From: Vanessa cardui
Lineage: Eukaryota > Arthropoda > Insecta > Lepidoptera > Nymphalidae
Direction of reading: 5' to 3'
Assembly: GCF_905220365.1 (NCBI RefSeq)
Contig: NC_061131.1
Span: forward strand, 9,399,318 to 9,463,317
Length of the DNA stretch: 64,000 nucleotides
The notes below the pieces were generated by a model, which was not told the DNA's origin, did no database searches, and saw only the letters and a program-made list of their open reading frames with translations. Below are positions 44,501 to 57,971 of the stretch, piece by piece (the first letter of the stretch is position 1; each line of letters opens with the position of its first letter). Position numbers and translations under genes: made by a program.

Positions 44501-45749
44501 GATCAAAAATTTCCGTCGGTAAAATTCATATTTTCGTTCGATTATCTTCTACGCTACGGATTTTTATTAAACTTATCATAGCTAATATCTTTTATATCTG
44601 AAAGAGCTTGTTTTTTTGAACCCACATCGCACAATCTATGAATATTTTGACATGAAAATTATACTATTATATTCAACGTGTTTTAGAGGAGGTTTTTATC
44701 TAAACATTATCATACATAATTCAACGTATAACGTAGCACAGCAACGCATGCCCGGCTCCGCAAGTATTATATAATAATAACAGTCAACGAGTAGGTAATA
44801 TTTCTTCTTGTGGAATTGTATCTATTCTTAGAATACATTTAAACCTATACCTATTACAATTGAAGGATTAAAGAACTTTTTCTACGTTTTTAATTAAAAA
44901 AGTACAAGATGTATAAAATAGATTTGCAAAAATCTCAATTAATAACTAAGATTATATGTGTTATATCAAATTCAATACATCTCGTCTTCAGTAATTTATT
45001 ATTTTAAAAGCATCAGAGCGAGCCGTTTTCACACTATTCTTTTCGCACCCCACCTTACTTCTTCATACACTTTCGTGATTAAAATTTCTGTCATTTCCAG
45101 AGTAAATAAAAAGCAATACAAAACTTCTGCGCCGAAATTTCACTAAAATATTTCATAGTTTTAAAAAGGTTATGTTAGATTTCCCCAGTGATCGGAATTT
45201 TATCAGCTTCGCGCTTATAGTTGTTCCTTGCGGAACAAACTCTATGTAATATAATAAAAGTAATTTTAAAACTTATTAAATTACCGACTTTTTAGTTTTA
45301 TGCAATTTTGATTGTACTTGGTTTTAATAGATACCAAATACGACATAATTACACTTGAAAGCGCCTGTAAAAAAATGCCTCATTACTAGCTTTAACACTT
45401 AACTGAAGTAATAACAAATCATCGTGCGATAAACCAACACACATTTTCCGAAGAAATGTTTCAGAAGCAATTTATTCCGGAGTCACCTGGGAGCATTCCT
45501 GGTCATCAATCGAAAGCCCTCGAGGCTAGTTTCTTGATAGTGTGATATAAGTCCGGCATAGGCACGATTGAGTCGTCAACTAATTACAGATAACACTTAA
45601 TTAAACCGCTGCGTACGGGAGTATGTGCAACGATAACGACTACTATTTCTATGTTTTTTTTTCATGTCGATTTATATCAACATATATGTAAGTATAATAT
45701 TGTTCAAGACTTCAAAAAATGTACGAGGTTATATTTGACGAGTATTTTT
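41513..45749. other. No gene seen in about 4.2 kb
   Basis: AT-rich with stops in all frames. The overlapping open frames at 43908-44323 on both strands have no family resemblance. 45480-45640 is more mixed in composition but unassigned. Confidence 0.5.
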
Positions 45750-45905
45750 GATGTGAAACATCTAATGGCGTGCCTTGGGGGTAAGACATATGAGGTTACA
45801 TATGCCGTAACGGCAAACGGCATTACACTCTTATGACGTCATATCCCCTCTCCGCCATCGCTTTCTAGTCCCCTGGTACGTGCTTGGTACGTATACTTTA
45901 TAGTT
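45750..45905 (+). repeat. Unclassified repeat, copy 1
   Basis: GTGAAACATCTAATGGCG and CTTGGGGGTAAGAC, then a CCGTAACGG block and CGTGCTTGGTACGTA, match the reverse complement of 53395-53545 in the same order. The family is unknown to me; it has no coding capacity. Confidence 0.55.
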
Positions 45906-46426
45906 CGTTGGTATTTGATGCATTAAATTAATAATAAAAATAAAATTATTATTATTGATGCTGTTATTTATGTTACTCCATATTTATTTATTTATTAGTT
46001 TTCAGTAGTCGTAAATTATTTCAATTACTATAAATTCCGATCTTTTACATCACCTGGCCGTCCTGCCACTGTCACATTTTTTAGTAATAAAATAATTTAA
46101 GAAGTTCTTAAATTACAGCTCATAATGTCGCTTAATATTTTTACAACACTAGGAGCAGCATACACTTGCTAGTTAAGTAAAATAAACTTTATTAGCTTAC
46201 TTATTTTTTTATAATAATACACTTTGACTACGAATGTTAGATTTTAAAGTAATTAATGCGAGTAGTGACAATAATCAAAATCGCCCCCAATGAAGGTATC
46301 GGCAGTCAGACACCAACGCCTGAGAGATACTTGCCGGGTGGCAGATAAGGAAAAGATCGGTAATGATGGGTGGTGATTATAAAGAAAAACGTCTATGGAA
46401 TTATTTAAAAAAAAATAATAATACTA

Positions 46427-46734
46427 CAAAACAACAACAACAACAGCCTGTAAATTCCCACTGCTGGGCTAAAGGCCTCCTCTCCCTTTGAGGAGAAGGT
46501 TTGGAACATATTCCACCACGCTGTTCCAATGCGGGTTGGTGGAATACACATGTGGCAGAATTTCTGTGAAATTTGTCACATGCAGGTTTCCTCACGATGT
46601 TTTCCTTCACCGCTGAGCACGAGATGAATTTTAAAGACAAATTAATCACATGAATCAGCGCTGCTTGCCTGGGTTTGAACCCGCATTCACCGGTTAAGAT
46701 ACACGCGTTCTAACCACTGGGCCATCTCAACTCG
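46427..46734 (-). mobile_element. SINE-A copy 8, full length, exact 10-bp target duplication
   Basis: One of the best copies, useful as a reference: (AAC)n, CAGCCTGTAAATTCCCACTG, CCTTTGAGGAGAAGGTTTGG, CACGATGTTTTCCTTCACCG, box B complement GGGTTTGAACCCGC and box A complement CCACTGGGCCATCTC. AATAATACTA flanks both ends (46417-46426 and 46735-46744). On its own strand the tRNA-like head holds an internal RNA polymerase III promoter; there is no open reading frame. Confidence 0.95.
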
Positions 46735-46744
46735 AATAATACTA

Positions 46745-47461
46745 TGATAACTTCAAAAATGATTAATAAATTGAAAGTAATATCAAAAAGGAAATACACA
46801 ACTTAGTATATTAACCTTACGATGTTTAACGAATATATTTTTACACATCAATTATGCAAGGAATGCTTGCTTTGCTTGTTACATAAAATGAACGACAAAT
46901 ATACATTTATTATTAAAGCCATTGCGTCTGATTTTAAGTTAAACATTAACGAAATACTCAAACGTGTCAGAAACAGTGGAAAAACTGCCGACATTTTTGA
47001 TATGAAATGCAACTAAAATATACAATAGCATGTCTGGTATTTTATTTTAATGCACTGCGAATGACGGTCATGTGGAAAAAATAATGTTTGGATAGAGTTC
47101 GGAATCATTCTGTCAACTACACGCGTTAAACTGTAGCCGTTGTTCCACATTTCACAAAATAATGACTGCCGCTTGTTGCTCTAGAAATATGTATCTCAAA
47201 AACAACGTATTCAATAGAAATATATTTGAGCACAGTATGTGTTTCATGGTATGATTTTATGGTAAAAAATGTTCTTGTCAGCTCACAGTGCTTCCTCTTC
47301 TAGAAGGATGTCATTAAATTTTTTATTTTACGGGTCTTTACCCGTAACATAGTAGTAGTATAGTAGTAATATAGTAACATTATACAACATCATATTTATA
47401 CAGTTTGATAGAATTTTACATGTATGAATAAAGCAACCACCTTTATAGCAGAGATACAGTT
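46745..47461. other. Interval between two SINEs; one unassigned 64-codon frame
   Basis: 46822-47016 (plus) encodes a small Cys/Lys-rich frame (HQLCKECLLCLLHKMNDK, ILKRVRNSGKTADIFDMK) that looks somewhat protein-like. No family is recognised and there is no supporting context. Confidence 0.25.
47328..47347. repeat. Small hairpin, 8-bp arms and CTTT loop
   Basis: TTACGGGT and ACCCGTAA pair around CTTT. A TAGTAGTAGTATAGTAGTAA run follows. Confidence 0.6.
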
Positions 47462-47474
47462 TTATTGACAAACA

Positions 47475-47777
47475 AACAACAACAACAGCAGTCTGTAAAT
47501 TCCCACTGCTGGGCTAAAGGCCTCCTCTCCCTTTGAGGAGAAGGTTTGGAACATATTCCACCACGCTGTTCCAATGCGGGTGGAATACACATGTGGCAGA
47601 ATTTCTATGAAATTTTTCACATGCAGGTTTCCTCACGATGTTTTCCTTCACCGCTGAGCACGAGATGAATTATAAAGACAAATTAAGCACACGAAACAGC
47701 GGTGCTTGCCTGGGTTTGAACCCGCAATCATCGGTTAAGATGAACGCGTTCTAACCACTGGGCCATCTTGACTCTTA
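47475..47777 (-). mobile_element. SINE-A copy 9, full length, exact 13-bp target duplication
   Basis: Nearly identical to copy 8, with a small deletion (GCGGGTGGAATAC where copy 8 has GCGGGTTGGTGGAATAC). TTATTGACAAACA lies on both sides (47462-47474 and 47778-47790). Exact duplication plus low divergence suggests recent insertion. Confidence 0.95.
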
Positions 47778-47960
47778 TTATTGACAAACATCATATTATA
47801 ATTAGTAAAGCTAAATGTTTACAAATAAAGTAATAATATCTATGAAAAAAAGTTATATATTTAAGAAAGATATTAATAAATAATACTTCTATAGAATAAT
47901 ATTGAGATGAGAGTATCTCACGAATAAAAGTACTAAAATAATAACTGCAGCTAATACATC

Positions 47961-48232
47961 CTATAAATGCTAGGAGAAGGCTTCTTCTCCCTTTGAGATT
48001 GGTGTTAATTTTACCACGTTCCTCCGATGCGGCTAGTAAAGAAGACAAGTAGCAGAATTACATGGAAATTAATAAATGTAGATTTCCTCCCAATTTTTCT
48101 TTCACCGCTGGACACCAGATGAATTATTGTAAAACAAATCGCAAGCATACATAATTCAGTGGTGTGTGTCTGAATTTGAACCTACACTCATCGGATAAAA
48201 TGCCCGCGTACTAACTAGTGAGCCAACGTCTC
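47961..48232 (-). repeat. SINE-A copy 10, old and diverged
   Basis: GGCTTCTTCTCCCTTTGAG, TTTCACCGCTGGACACCAGA and GAATTTGAACCTACACTCAT follow the SINE-A order throughout, but with many substitutions. It lies about 180 bp from the fresh copy 9 in the same orientation. Confidence 0.7.
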
Positions 48233-50984
48233 TTATACTTATTACTGCCGTATTTTTATATATTGCATAAAAGAATTCGCTCACTTCCAAAAGCAATCCA
48301 TAAACAATATAGTGGAATAAAAATTCTATCCCGACTTACGGACCTAAAACAATAAATGTTATCCCATAAAACACCGTTTACTGTCCAATGGATGTCCTGT
48401 AAAGTCTCTTCATACAATATTTATGCGGTGCGACGAGAACTCACAATATTCACTACGCCTTTTTTCTTTTTACTGCCTTTAAATTATTTACGCCTTCACA
48501 AAGAACAGTTGAAATATTAAATTGGTATCTGAAGCGAAAAATATAGTGATTTATTTTCTTTGTTGACAATCGTAGACTGACCTAGTTTGAACGGAGGTAG
48601 ATATTTAAAATATTATTTTCGCGAAGTCTCTAAAAATAGACATTCGTTTAAAAATATTGAGCGTTCACACCTAGAGCAATATTATTCTATATATCTATAA
48701 AATAATATCAGGAATCCTTTTCAGATAATATCCGGAATAGTTGTTTATTCTTTTGGATAAAACAATTTTTTTATTAAAAAAATATACAAGCAATGCCTTA
48801 AGAACTAGATTTTAAATCACGATGTTATATTCATTGTAGATAAACAACAAACTATCAAACTTGGTATGGTCTGTGCCCGAGCGCCATATTGGATCCGTTG
48901 ACGTCATATAATCGAATAACGTCTAGAAGCTTCCCCGTATCTAATCAATTTGTTATTGTTAAAACAGACTAGGATTGAGCGTCTATATTATGTTTACGTG
49001 TTATTAAAATTTGAAATGGATGTTATCTTGATTTTATAATTCATTATGAAAGTTCACGTAATTTATAGCAAACGATCAAATGCATATAATTTAAATATTG
49101 TAGTAATTTGCTTAATTTCCTTTTTCATATCCTTTTTATTAAAATGGTATAACAGTCTTAAATTATTATATACTTAACGCATGCACATAAGACATACTTT
49201 TTTTTCTAGAGGTGTAACTTTATCTAATTACAGCCACTGTACAACATTATATTTTTTAAATACCAGTTACTATTAAATAGGGCAAATATATATATAAAAG
49301 TCAATAAGGCAAGATTATTTTATTTGTTTTAATGATATCCAATTAAGTTAACTCAATTTTTAAATGAAATTAAACAGTTCTTAAGTCGATTCATTTAAAA
49401 AAATAAATTTCGAGGAAACGAGTTACATTAAGTTATCCGTAGATGAATGGCCCAATAATTTTCATCTTAAACTTACTCCTTGAGTAAGCGGTTCACGATT
49501 TATTTGTTTTATCTCCGTCCCTTTGTTGTGCTTGTGCTGCGAAAATAACGAATAAAGCAGTTACTATTTAACAGAAACGACCATAACCGCGCAAGTAGAG
49601 CACGCCTTTACTATCAACCATTCAAAAGAGAAACGAAAACACAAACAGTGCTTCGAATAAAAATCCTGTACGGAGTATCGCTTTCATTATAAAATGAATA
49701 TATATCTATGAGTTCAGTATCTTATATTACAAAGATAATTCTGTCACTATCAAATTAAAAAGATTGACATTTATCATAAATCTAGACAAACAATAATCTT
49801 TTGAGGAAATGAAGGAAGCATTTAATGAAGGCTATTAAGGTTGATTGCGCCGCGAGAGGTGTAAAGTGAAGTCTCAAATGTCTTACTGTTTGCAAGTTTT
49901 TCATTGCGAACTAATTATTCATGATCGTTTTACAGATTTACCATTAATGATTAGTTATAGTATATATATGGAAAATAACTGTTTTATGCAAATTGTGTTT
50001 TTTGGATAGGTTTCGTTTTAATTCGGAACAAAACAAGACTGCGTGGACACTTAGGTTAAATATCTTATTTATATGATAATTGCCAATACGCTAAAATTGG
50101 ATTGGCGTCACACTAGCATAATTATTTTTACTACAAAATTTACGTAAAAAAATATTTTTAAAAAACAATAAAATATCTTATAATAATATATCTATCTCTA
50201 TCATAACTATCCAACTTGTACACAACTTGCATAACTTGTTGTACATAAATCAATAATTGTTATTAACAGACTCAATGAAATAGCAAAAGTCAGTCAGTTT
50301 TCCGCTGCCATAAAACTTTTATATTATATTAAATTGTAGTTATAAATTGACCCTTTATAACGATGGAAATTGTATCGTTTTGTATCGCAAAGGAAAAGTG
50401 AAAGGTGCAATTTCAAAACTTATTATATCCCGTCGTCGAGTTGTTCAGAACTTTGTATTAAAGATACTTTTATATACTTCTCGGTGTTAGTCTGATCGGT
50501 CTTTATCTTTTTGTTTTATTACTTTATGTTCAAGAATTGAAAATACGTTAACAATTTTTTCACATTTAAATATGTAATAATTTAAGCATAACCATTCAAA
50601 ACAAAAGTATTAATCGTTTTATATTCATAAACATAAATATTATTTCAGCCTGCTTGAAAGACTTTACGGGTTGAGGAATTGTAATGTTGTAACCATATAA
50701 AATTAATACTATGTTTATGATAAAATGATACGAAAAATTCAAACATTGCCATGAAAAAACAATTAAAATGCTTTCACATTATAACGACGTCTTTTTAGCC
50801 ACGACAGCTATTCCCAACGATGACATCTTTTTAGGGGATACAATAATCGTATGTGCAAGCACAGACTTGATCGGTTATATCAGATCGCCGTCCCATTGGA
50901 TAAGTAGAATGAGGAAATTAGTGCATTGATTTCAAAAATCTCCGGCAGTATTATTAAACTGTTAACATTTGCGGCCTGTTGCTG
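48233..50984. other. No gene seen
   Basis: AT-rich, no recognised repeat or exon. 51085-53394 is also empty apart from a GC-richer 120 bp directly after SINE-A copy 11, which has an open but motif-free frame. Confidence 0.5.
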
Positions 50985-51084
50985 AGAAATGCCACATGTG
51001 AATCCACTGACGTTCAATGCGCAGCGTGGTGAAATATGCTCCTTCTCAAAAGGAGACCTTAGCCCAGCAGGGGTAAATTTACAG
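50985..51084 (+). repeat. SINE-A copy 11, 3' fragment
   Basis: AATGCCACATGTGAATCCAC, GCGCAGCGTGGTGAAATATG and CCTTAGCCCAGCAGGGGTAA are SINE-A body and 3' end. The head is missing. Confidence 0.7.
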
Positions 51085-53394
51085 GATATACGGAGTTTCG
51101 CCGCGAAGAAGAAGAGAAGAAGGCTACAGCGGCTTCTCGAGTGCAGGAGCGCCAAATCACCGGCTAAAAGTCAATGTCGCCATGATCGAAATCAGTCGAA
51201 CAGATCATTATCATAATATACAATAATAAATAGAAGTGGCTACATATTGGTGGTGAACGTTGACTAAAATTGTAATTAAAAACTAATGTCATTAGCAAAA
51301 GAGAAACATAAAAGATTTAATCAAAAATAAAGTAATTAAAGTATTTAATACAAACAAATATTAAAGCTATAACTACACGTGATTGCGAATACGTTAGCTG
51401 TGACGAGACCTCGCCCGACGTTATACGAACGGTTATTTACTTAGGCTGACTCCAGTATAAAATATTCAAAGTACCTTATACAAACATAATATTTTATGGC
51501 CTGTCTACGAACCTGGTTAGCCATTGTTAAAAATTATACAAAGCTGTCCCTTACATAAATTCTTTTCGTTCAAATATTTACCCTTTCCGCATTTCATATG
51601 GATGTTGTCGTGCCAGAGATCGGATTTTTTATAATGTAACGCAAGAATATGGAACATATGAAATGTTTGTGAAATAACAAAAAAAAAATATAATAATTTG
51701 TCGACAGTGTGATCTAACGAAATAGAGCGTACTTCATTTTTATAACTATCACTAATTATTTTGCTACTATTTCAACAAAAAAATAATATTCATTAATAAA
51801 TACTATTTGCATATTATATTTCCTTAATGATTTATTATCTAATTAATTGTATTTATTTAAACAAGGGTTACTTTCATTTGTAACATAAGGAAATGTAATA
51901 TCTAATATAAATATTTTTTTATAAAATGTTGAAAATTATTTTCACTATAAAAACATTTCCATATGAGTTGTTTTTATGAACACCTAACAACGGCTAGCGT
52001 TGGTCTTTTATTTGAACCGGTCTTAAATGCATGGTAATTAAGCAATGTACTGTCGTCTTGTCGGTATGTCGAAAACCTCAGCAATTTGCGACCGGATGGT
52101 GATTATATGAGTACGAGCTAACGTGAAAAGAAATAATGCCGCAAACTACTTAGGTGAAAGGCCAGCTTTGTGCGAATTTCATTCAGCCAAGGTCTTTACA
52201 GAGCAGACTCATTTAAAAAAATAATACGTTCCAGAATGCTGTAAATTGAAGTAGCTGTATTGGAAAATTCTATTGTTTTAATAATGTTTGCATAAGATTA
52301 TAAACATTGTATAACATAAATAAAATTCAGGTTTTTTCATGAATTAAATCTCAAACATTTTAAATAATTAAATAGTTTGCGAAATATTTCAACTGTTTAA
52401 GCTGCATTAGTCAGCTAGTATTATTATAATAAACCAGTGTTTATAGAAAGCAATGACTTAATAACGCAAATACAAGCAGCGGTCAGTAATAAATACACAA
52501 TTATTTTTATTTTACAACATATTAATAAATTTAATCTATTAGTCTTTGATGAATTAATTTAATGATAAATATAACCTTTAATATTGTTATATATTATTAC
52601 TAAATAACAAGACTGTAAAAGTAGAAACAAAATAAATATTATGTGTTTGAAGTTTCATTTTAAGTGAATAAGGAAATTAAATTGAATAAAGTAACGACAC
52701 AATTACTAGTATAAACGTAGCTTTCTGTTCACGAGCCATGTTTTTGTTTGTATGTGTGCACCTGAAACTACCCACATTTCCCTGAAGAATGCCTGCATAC
52801 CGGTTTGTCACGTACCTGCATAATGTATTTAGCGTTTTCTTTGTGCGGTAACAACTAACTGTTTAGTTTCGAAAAGCAAATAGTTATCGACTTTGTTAGA
52901 CTGTACCAAAATATTATCAAAAGTCATTCTTATAAACTCAATAAAGAATATTCTTTTAAAAACAAGAGTCATGTTTATCCAGCAAAACATACCGGTCAAT
53001 AAGTTTTATATACCAAATTAAATTTTCCACTTTATGAAGAAAACTTCATTACGATTCAGTAAAGCATTATCTTGTGGAATGCCGTATAGCGTAGTCAGAA
53101 TGTTAGCATCCTAAAAGCACCTAACGACGATCACTAAACATCAAATTACCATCACATGAATATATGAGAGTAATATAAAAACAAATCAATACATTAGTGA
53201 TACACCAGTAGATTATTTTTTCTCGAATTTTACACATAGGTGTAGATGCACCTACGGGATGTGATTAATAAAAACCAAGAAATAAATATCGAGTAAAACA
53301 ATTAAAATCAAAAAAAAATTTTAGTAAACTAAAGTTATTATCATATGTTATAATTTATATAATATTTTATATATTAATATACGTATATATATAG

Positions 53395-53545
53395 AAGTAG
53401 AAGAATGTAATGTACGTGCTACGCATACGTAGCGATCAGTAGCCTAGACGCATCATGGCGGCATAAGAAAGCTCAGTTCAGTTTTCCGTCACGGCATCGA
53501 GTCTTACCCCCAAGACGCGCCAATAGATGTTTCACGTTAAAAATA
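53395..53545 (-). repeat. Unclassified repeat, copy 2 (inverted)
   Basis: GTCTTACCCCCAAGACGCGC, AATAGATGTTTCACG, CCGTCACGGCATCGAG and TGTACGTGCTACGCATACGT are the complement of the 45750 copy with several differences. Confidence 0.55.
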
Positions 53546-53659
53546 GATAAAAGAAAATTAAATGAAAAGCTGACGCTGTAATTGAAATTGTTAAAGTTAT
53601 AATATTTTTTACAATGATTAGTTTTACAGACATGCCTCAATTATTATATCATATTATAA

Positions 53660-53760
53660 CTAGCCACCCAGTCCGGATTCGCGCGGACGCAATTTATTAA
53701 TTATGTAAATGAAAAGCGCACTCACCATGAAAATCTTGCCTTGGTGTGGTAGCTTAAATT
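53660..53760. repeat. Probable CTAG-type repeat end
   Basis: AACTAGCCACCCAGTCCGGA and TTCGCGCGGACGCAATTTAT resemble the inverted ends (ACTAGCGACCCGCCCCGG type) of the families above. The far boundary is not visible. Confidence 0.4.
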
Positions 53761-56735
53761 ATAACGGTTTTTTTTATTTATTAGATTAAATAAAAATAGT
53801 TCCTTCTTTATATGTAGATACAAAAGCGGAAAGTGAATTGTGAATATAAACTTAAATATGTATTAGGTATACACTTTTTATTTTACATATTATCCGTACT
53901 TTGATGTATCTTTGATATGAAAAATTATTTTAAGTATGTTGTTTATTTATATTTTTAAATTATATTAAATTGATACTTTAATTTGGTACAACATGTGAAA
54001 ATATTCGTATAATGTAATTATAAATTTAAAAGCTTAATTATGAACATTTTGTCTATTTTGAATGTTAGCATAAGATATTTTAATTACAGTTTAATGTGTA
54101 CACTTGATATTATTTTATACTATATAATACTTTATTAATATAACGATACAAAGGGCTTTATAAAATATTTATGTTTAAATATAATGTTTAGTATTTTATT
54201 TATTTAATTAAATACTTTATTGGACAACACGTGAGAACATAAAAGAAACCGAAAGTATTTGTCAAATGAAGCCCGAAGGCGGTCTTATCGCTTATAGCGA
54301 TTTGAATATTAAATCATTAAATTATACTAAAAGTAAAGAATTAATGTGTCATATTTTTTGTGCATTTTTTTGTATTTCTACAAACATGATATATGTTAAA
54401 AACTACTTACGCTAATTTTATTTTAATTCATTTATCAAACCTTGCTTGTTAGATACAAATAAATATTTAATTCAATCTAAGACTCCATTTCAACTTTATA
54501 ATTTAGACCTTTACATATGTATACATATTTGAAAAAATAAAAAGTTAGAGTAAAAAGTTTGTGGACACAGCAAACTTTGTACTTTGTCTAAGGATGTAGG
54601 ATGTAGGTACTCACTCGCTGAATACAGAGAGCAAAGAATTCTCTCAAATTTATATACACAGTAGCGTACATAAAGTATTTCAATACAACAAATTAACATA
54701 TAAAATCGGACTTGATTATACAAAAGTCGAAACTAGGCATATATTTTTGTATATTTTTTAAAAGAATCAAATTTAGCATGCAATTATAACTTCAAAAACG
54801 ACATATTCATTTTATATTCAATTATTCCAGTCAACTATGGATAACAGAAACGCTTCTCAATTATGACTTTAAACTTTAAATTAAAAAAGTTTTCAACAAT
54901 TTGGACCCGCGCAGTCTGAAAACAACCTTTTTAATCAAGATTCAATCATCTCTCTTGCTATATTATTAACGAAACCATCTTCGTCTTGAGATTTTATCTC
55001 AACGAAGTATAATCGTCTATTAATTCTGAATGATTAATTATCTATATTGAAACCATAAAAAATGAGTTAACTCAAACAAAAAAAAATGGCTATTATTTTA
55101 CAACGATTGTAGAAAAAATACTCTAAATCATATCAAAAATCTAAATCATAATAACAATTCAAATCAAATAGACATTCGTGGAATCACGTATCCCTTTATA
55201 CATAGTGATAAGAATGATAAAATATTAAAGAGCAAGTTTTAAAATTCAAACCCATACTATTAAAAGTTCGAAAGATTCTTGGAACCGAAACGTTCGAAAT
55301 TAATATAGAAGGGGCATAGATCACTAGATATTCAGATAAGCCAGGCAAACATTTTCTCTTACGTAAGTTGTAAGACGAATAAGTCTGCAGGAGTTTGTAC
55401 AATCAATCGCAAGTTGCACGATGGATTGTGTGCTCCGGGTGAAGTTGGTAGGACTTAAGTTTGTTTCGGTCTGCATCAGCAATTTGAGGAGCCAATTGAA
55501 CTTAAAATTACCTTAATGTATTGCTTCTACACGTTAGTAGTTTCACATATACTACTTCAAATATTGATTGAATTTATTGTATTTAAAAATTATTTTTACA
55601 AACTAAAATTGAAGAAAGATTTATCGTATCAGGTAAGTTAAGATAATTAACACAAATTGGTTAATTCCGCCTTCAAGAGTATTATTTTCAGTTTGCAAAA
55701 TGTTGAATATAATTTTGAGTAATACATAAAAAATAATGGTATAAAAAACAGAGTATTAATTTATTATAGAACATTACTTTTTTCACTTTGAAAAATATTG
55801 TTCGTTACAAATGAAACTACTTTATAAAAAAAATGGTTTGCATCATTATACACATTAAAAGGTACTGGGATGAATGAGTAAAACCTTTGAATAAGAAAAA
55901 TGATATTACAATATCCAACATAAAATAAAAAGTTAATTTTGTTAATGGCATGGGTGTCTCTATCAGGACCTATACGTATACACGTTTGGTTTATTTTTTT
56001 AAATACTTTATTCTTTAATTTAAATATTGGTTGTTTAAACATAATACTATAAATCATATTACCGTGAATCATGATACTAATTCTAAATTCTAATCTATGT
56101 GATACAGGTAAGATTTCTGAAAATTGATTAATAATGTATCGTATTTAATTTAAGTAATCTACCTTAATACAAGGTGTCGGAATATCTTTATTATTTGGGA
56201 TTTTATTAGTGATACTTATAATAACAAAAATAATGATCCTTTTATCCCTTTAAATATTTTCACCTTTATACAACTTTAACTGATAAACATTTTGTTCATT
56301 TTTCAATATTATGATGTTTTTCATCTCCATTAAATCAATTATTTAAGGTGTATCTCGTTTGGTTACTATTTCTTGGTAGCTCTGAGAATTATGTGACAGT
56401 AGCTCGTCTATGGATTTAATGGTCGCGTAAGAAAATAATGAGAGTTGCTCTTTCCTTTATCCAATGAGCTATCTTAATCTTGCGAATGAGGTTGGCCGAT
56501 CCGAATTGGTAACACTTCCAAGACAAATAAATCCGATCTTAGGAGCTGAAGTTACTTGGATAATAATATATTGTCAAACTAAACAATACTAACTATTTTG
56601 ATTCTAACACCTCTGTTTTTGAAGTTGATCTTCTTCTCTTGGATAACTAATTAAAGATAAACTTACTCGTCATCAATTTGTGCGACATAGTATAACCATT
56701 GTCAACATACAATAAAAGTAATTCAATTCAATCAT
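53761..56735. other. No gene seen
   Basis: Very AT-rich. The open frame at 55764-56072 (minus) has no recognised motif. 56972-57971 and 58231-58677 are likewise empty. Confidence 0.5.
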
Positions 56736-56739
56736 TTAA

Positions 56740-56967
56740 ATAAAACTAATTATAACGGTTGAAACGCGTATATTAATTATTTTTAAAACATCCCGACGTT
56801 TCGAGCACTTTGCAGTGTTCGTGGTCACGGGTAGACTAAGATGACATTTGTCTATTTGAAGAACAAAGAAAATATTATTAACAACTACCGCCAATTTTGT
56901 TATTATATTGAGAAATCGTTTTAAAAATAATTAATATACGCGATTCATCCGTTATAATTAGTTTTAT
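56740..56967. mobile_element. TTAA-flanked MITE, 228 bp, 50-bp inverted repeats
   Basis: 56740-56789 and 56918-56967 are inverted copies differing at 2 of 50 bases, beginning ATAAAACTAATTATAACGG. TTAA stands directly outside each end (56736-56739 and 56968-56971), the target of piggyBac and Kolobok elements. The core has CATCCCGACGTTTCGAGCAC and GTGTTCGTGGTCACGGG, which I recognise as a widespread lepidopteran MITE. It has no gene and would need a transposase from elsewhere. Confidence 0.88.
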
Positions 56968-57971
56968 TTAAATGTGTAATAATGGCGAAAATTTAAGACA
57001 ACATCAATTCAATCAGATGATTCAGAGTGTTCTGAAGATTCATTGATTTAGCACATCAAGATAGCCATTTCAAGTATACGTATAGTGGGATTGAGCAAAC
57101 AAGAGATATCATGATATTAAGTATAATTTTTTTAATTTATAGTAAGCTCTGTTGTGGATAGTGTTAGTATATAATATTGTATGTAAAACGTATTTCATCC
57201 AAATGTAGTAAGGTCTTACACATCAAATAGTATAAATAGTATTTAGACATACAAAATAATAAATATCAATTTTTAAAGATCTATTATACGGTCACCTGTG
57301 TAAATTATCATAAAATTCTTTCCCATTTCATTCCAAAGAACGGAATCATAAATATGTATAGAGGAAATCAAGCACGAGTCGCGTATAAAACGACGCCGAA
57401 AATGCGATCTCTTGGGAGACAAAGTTCACACGAGAGCTACTATTAAATGGAAGTGTCAGGGTTGAGAAATTGTATAATGCTTCGATTATTAGTGGTTAGA
57501 TTAAAGTAATACGTTCTGAACCAGTTTTGAACTTTGGCTGTTCTTCGATATCAGAAGCGAAATAGCAAATTCATCTACAGGTAACGTTAATCCGAACTGT
57601 ATGTTTATCGACTTTTGTGACGTTTCATTATTAAAGATTATTGACAAAAAAAATCTGCTTCGATATGTAATGAGTTGCTCAGGCTATCTTAAGTAACTGA
57701 CTACACCCTACACTTAAACAATGTTTATATCTATTTATTCAAGAAGGCCTCTTTTCATTTTAAATTATTATTATTATTATTAACTATTTTAGATTAAAAT
57801 ATACGTAACATTTTTTTTTTGCTGTCTTAGTCATATCACGCACACTAAGACATTATTTTAAAAACGAGCGTCACACACGCATACATATACGAGCCAATAA
57901 TAAAAATATTAAAAGAGGGGCGCACCTTCATAATTGAGTAGATGTACGTCACAAGCTCGTATAAATTGATA

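Noticed and set aside
50880..51216. Overlapping open frames on both strands
   Set aside because: They cover a SINE-A fragment and its GC-richer flank; no motif or consistent strand signal.
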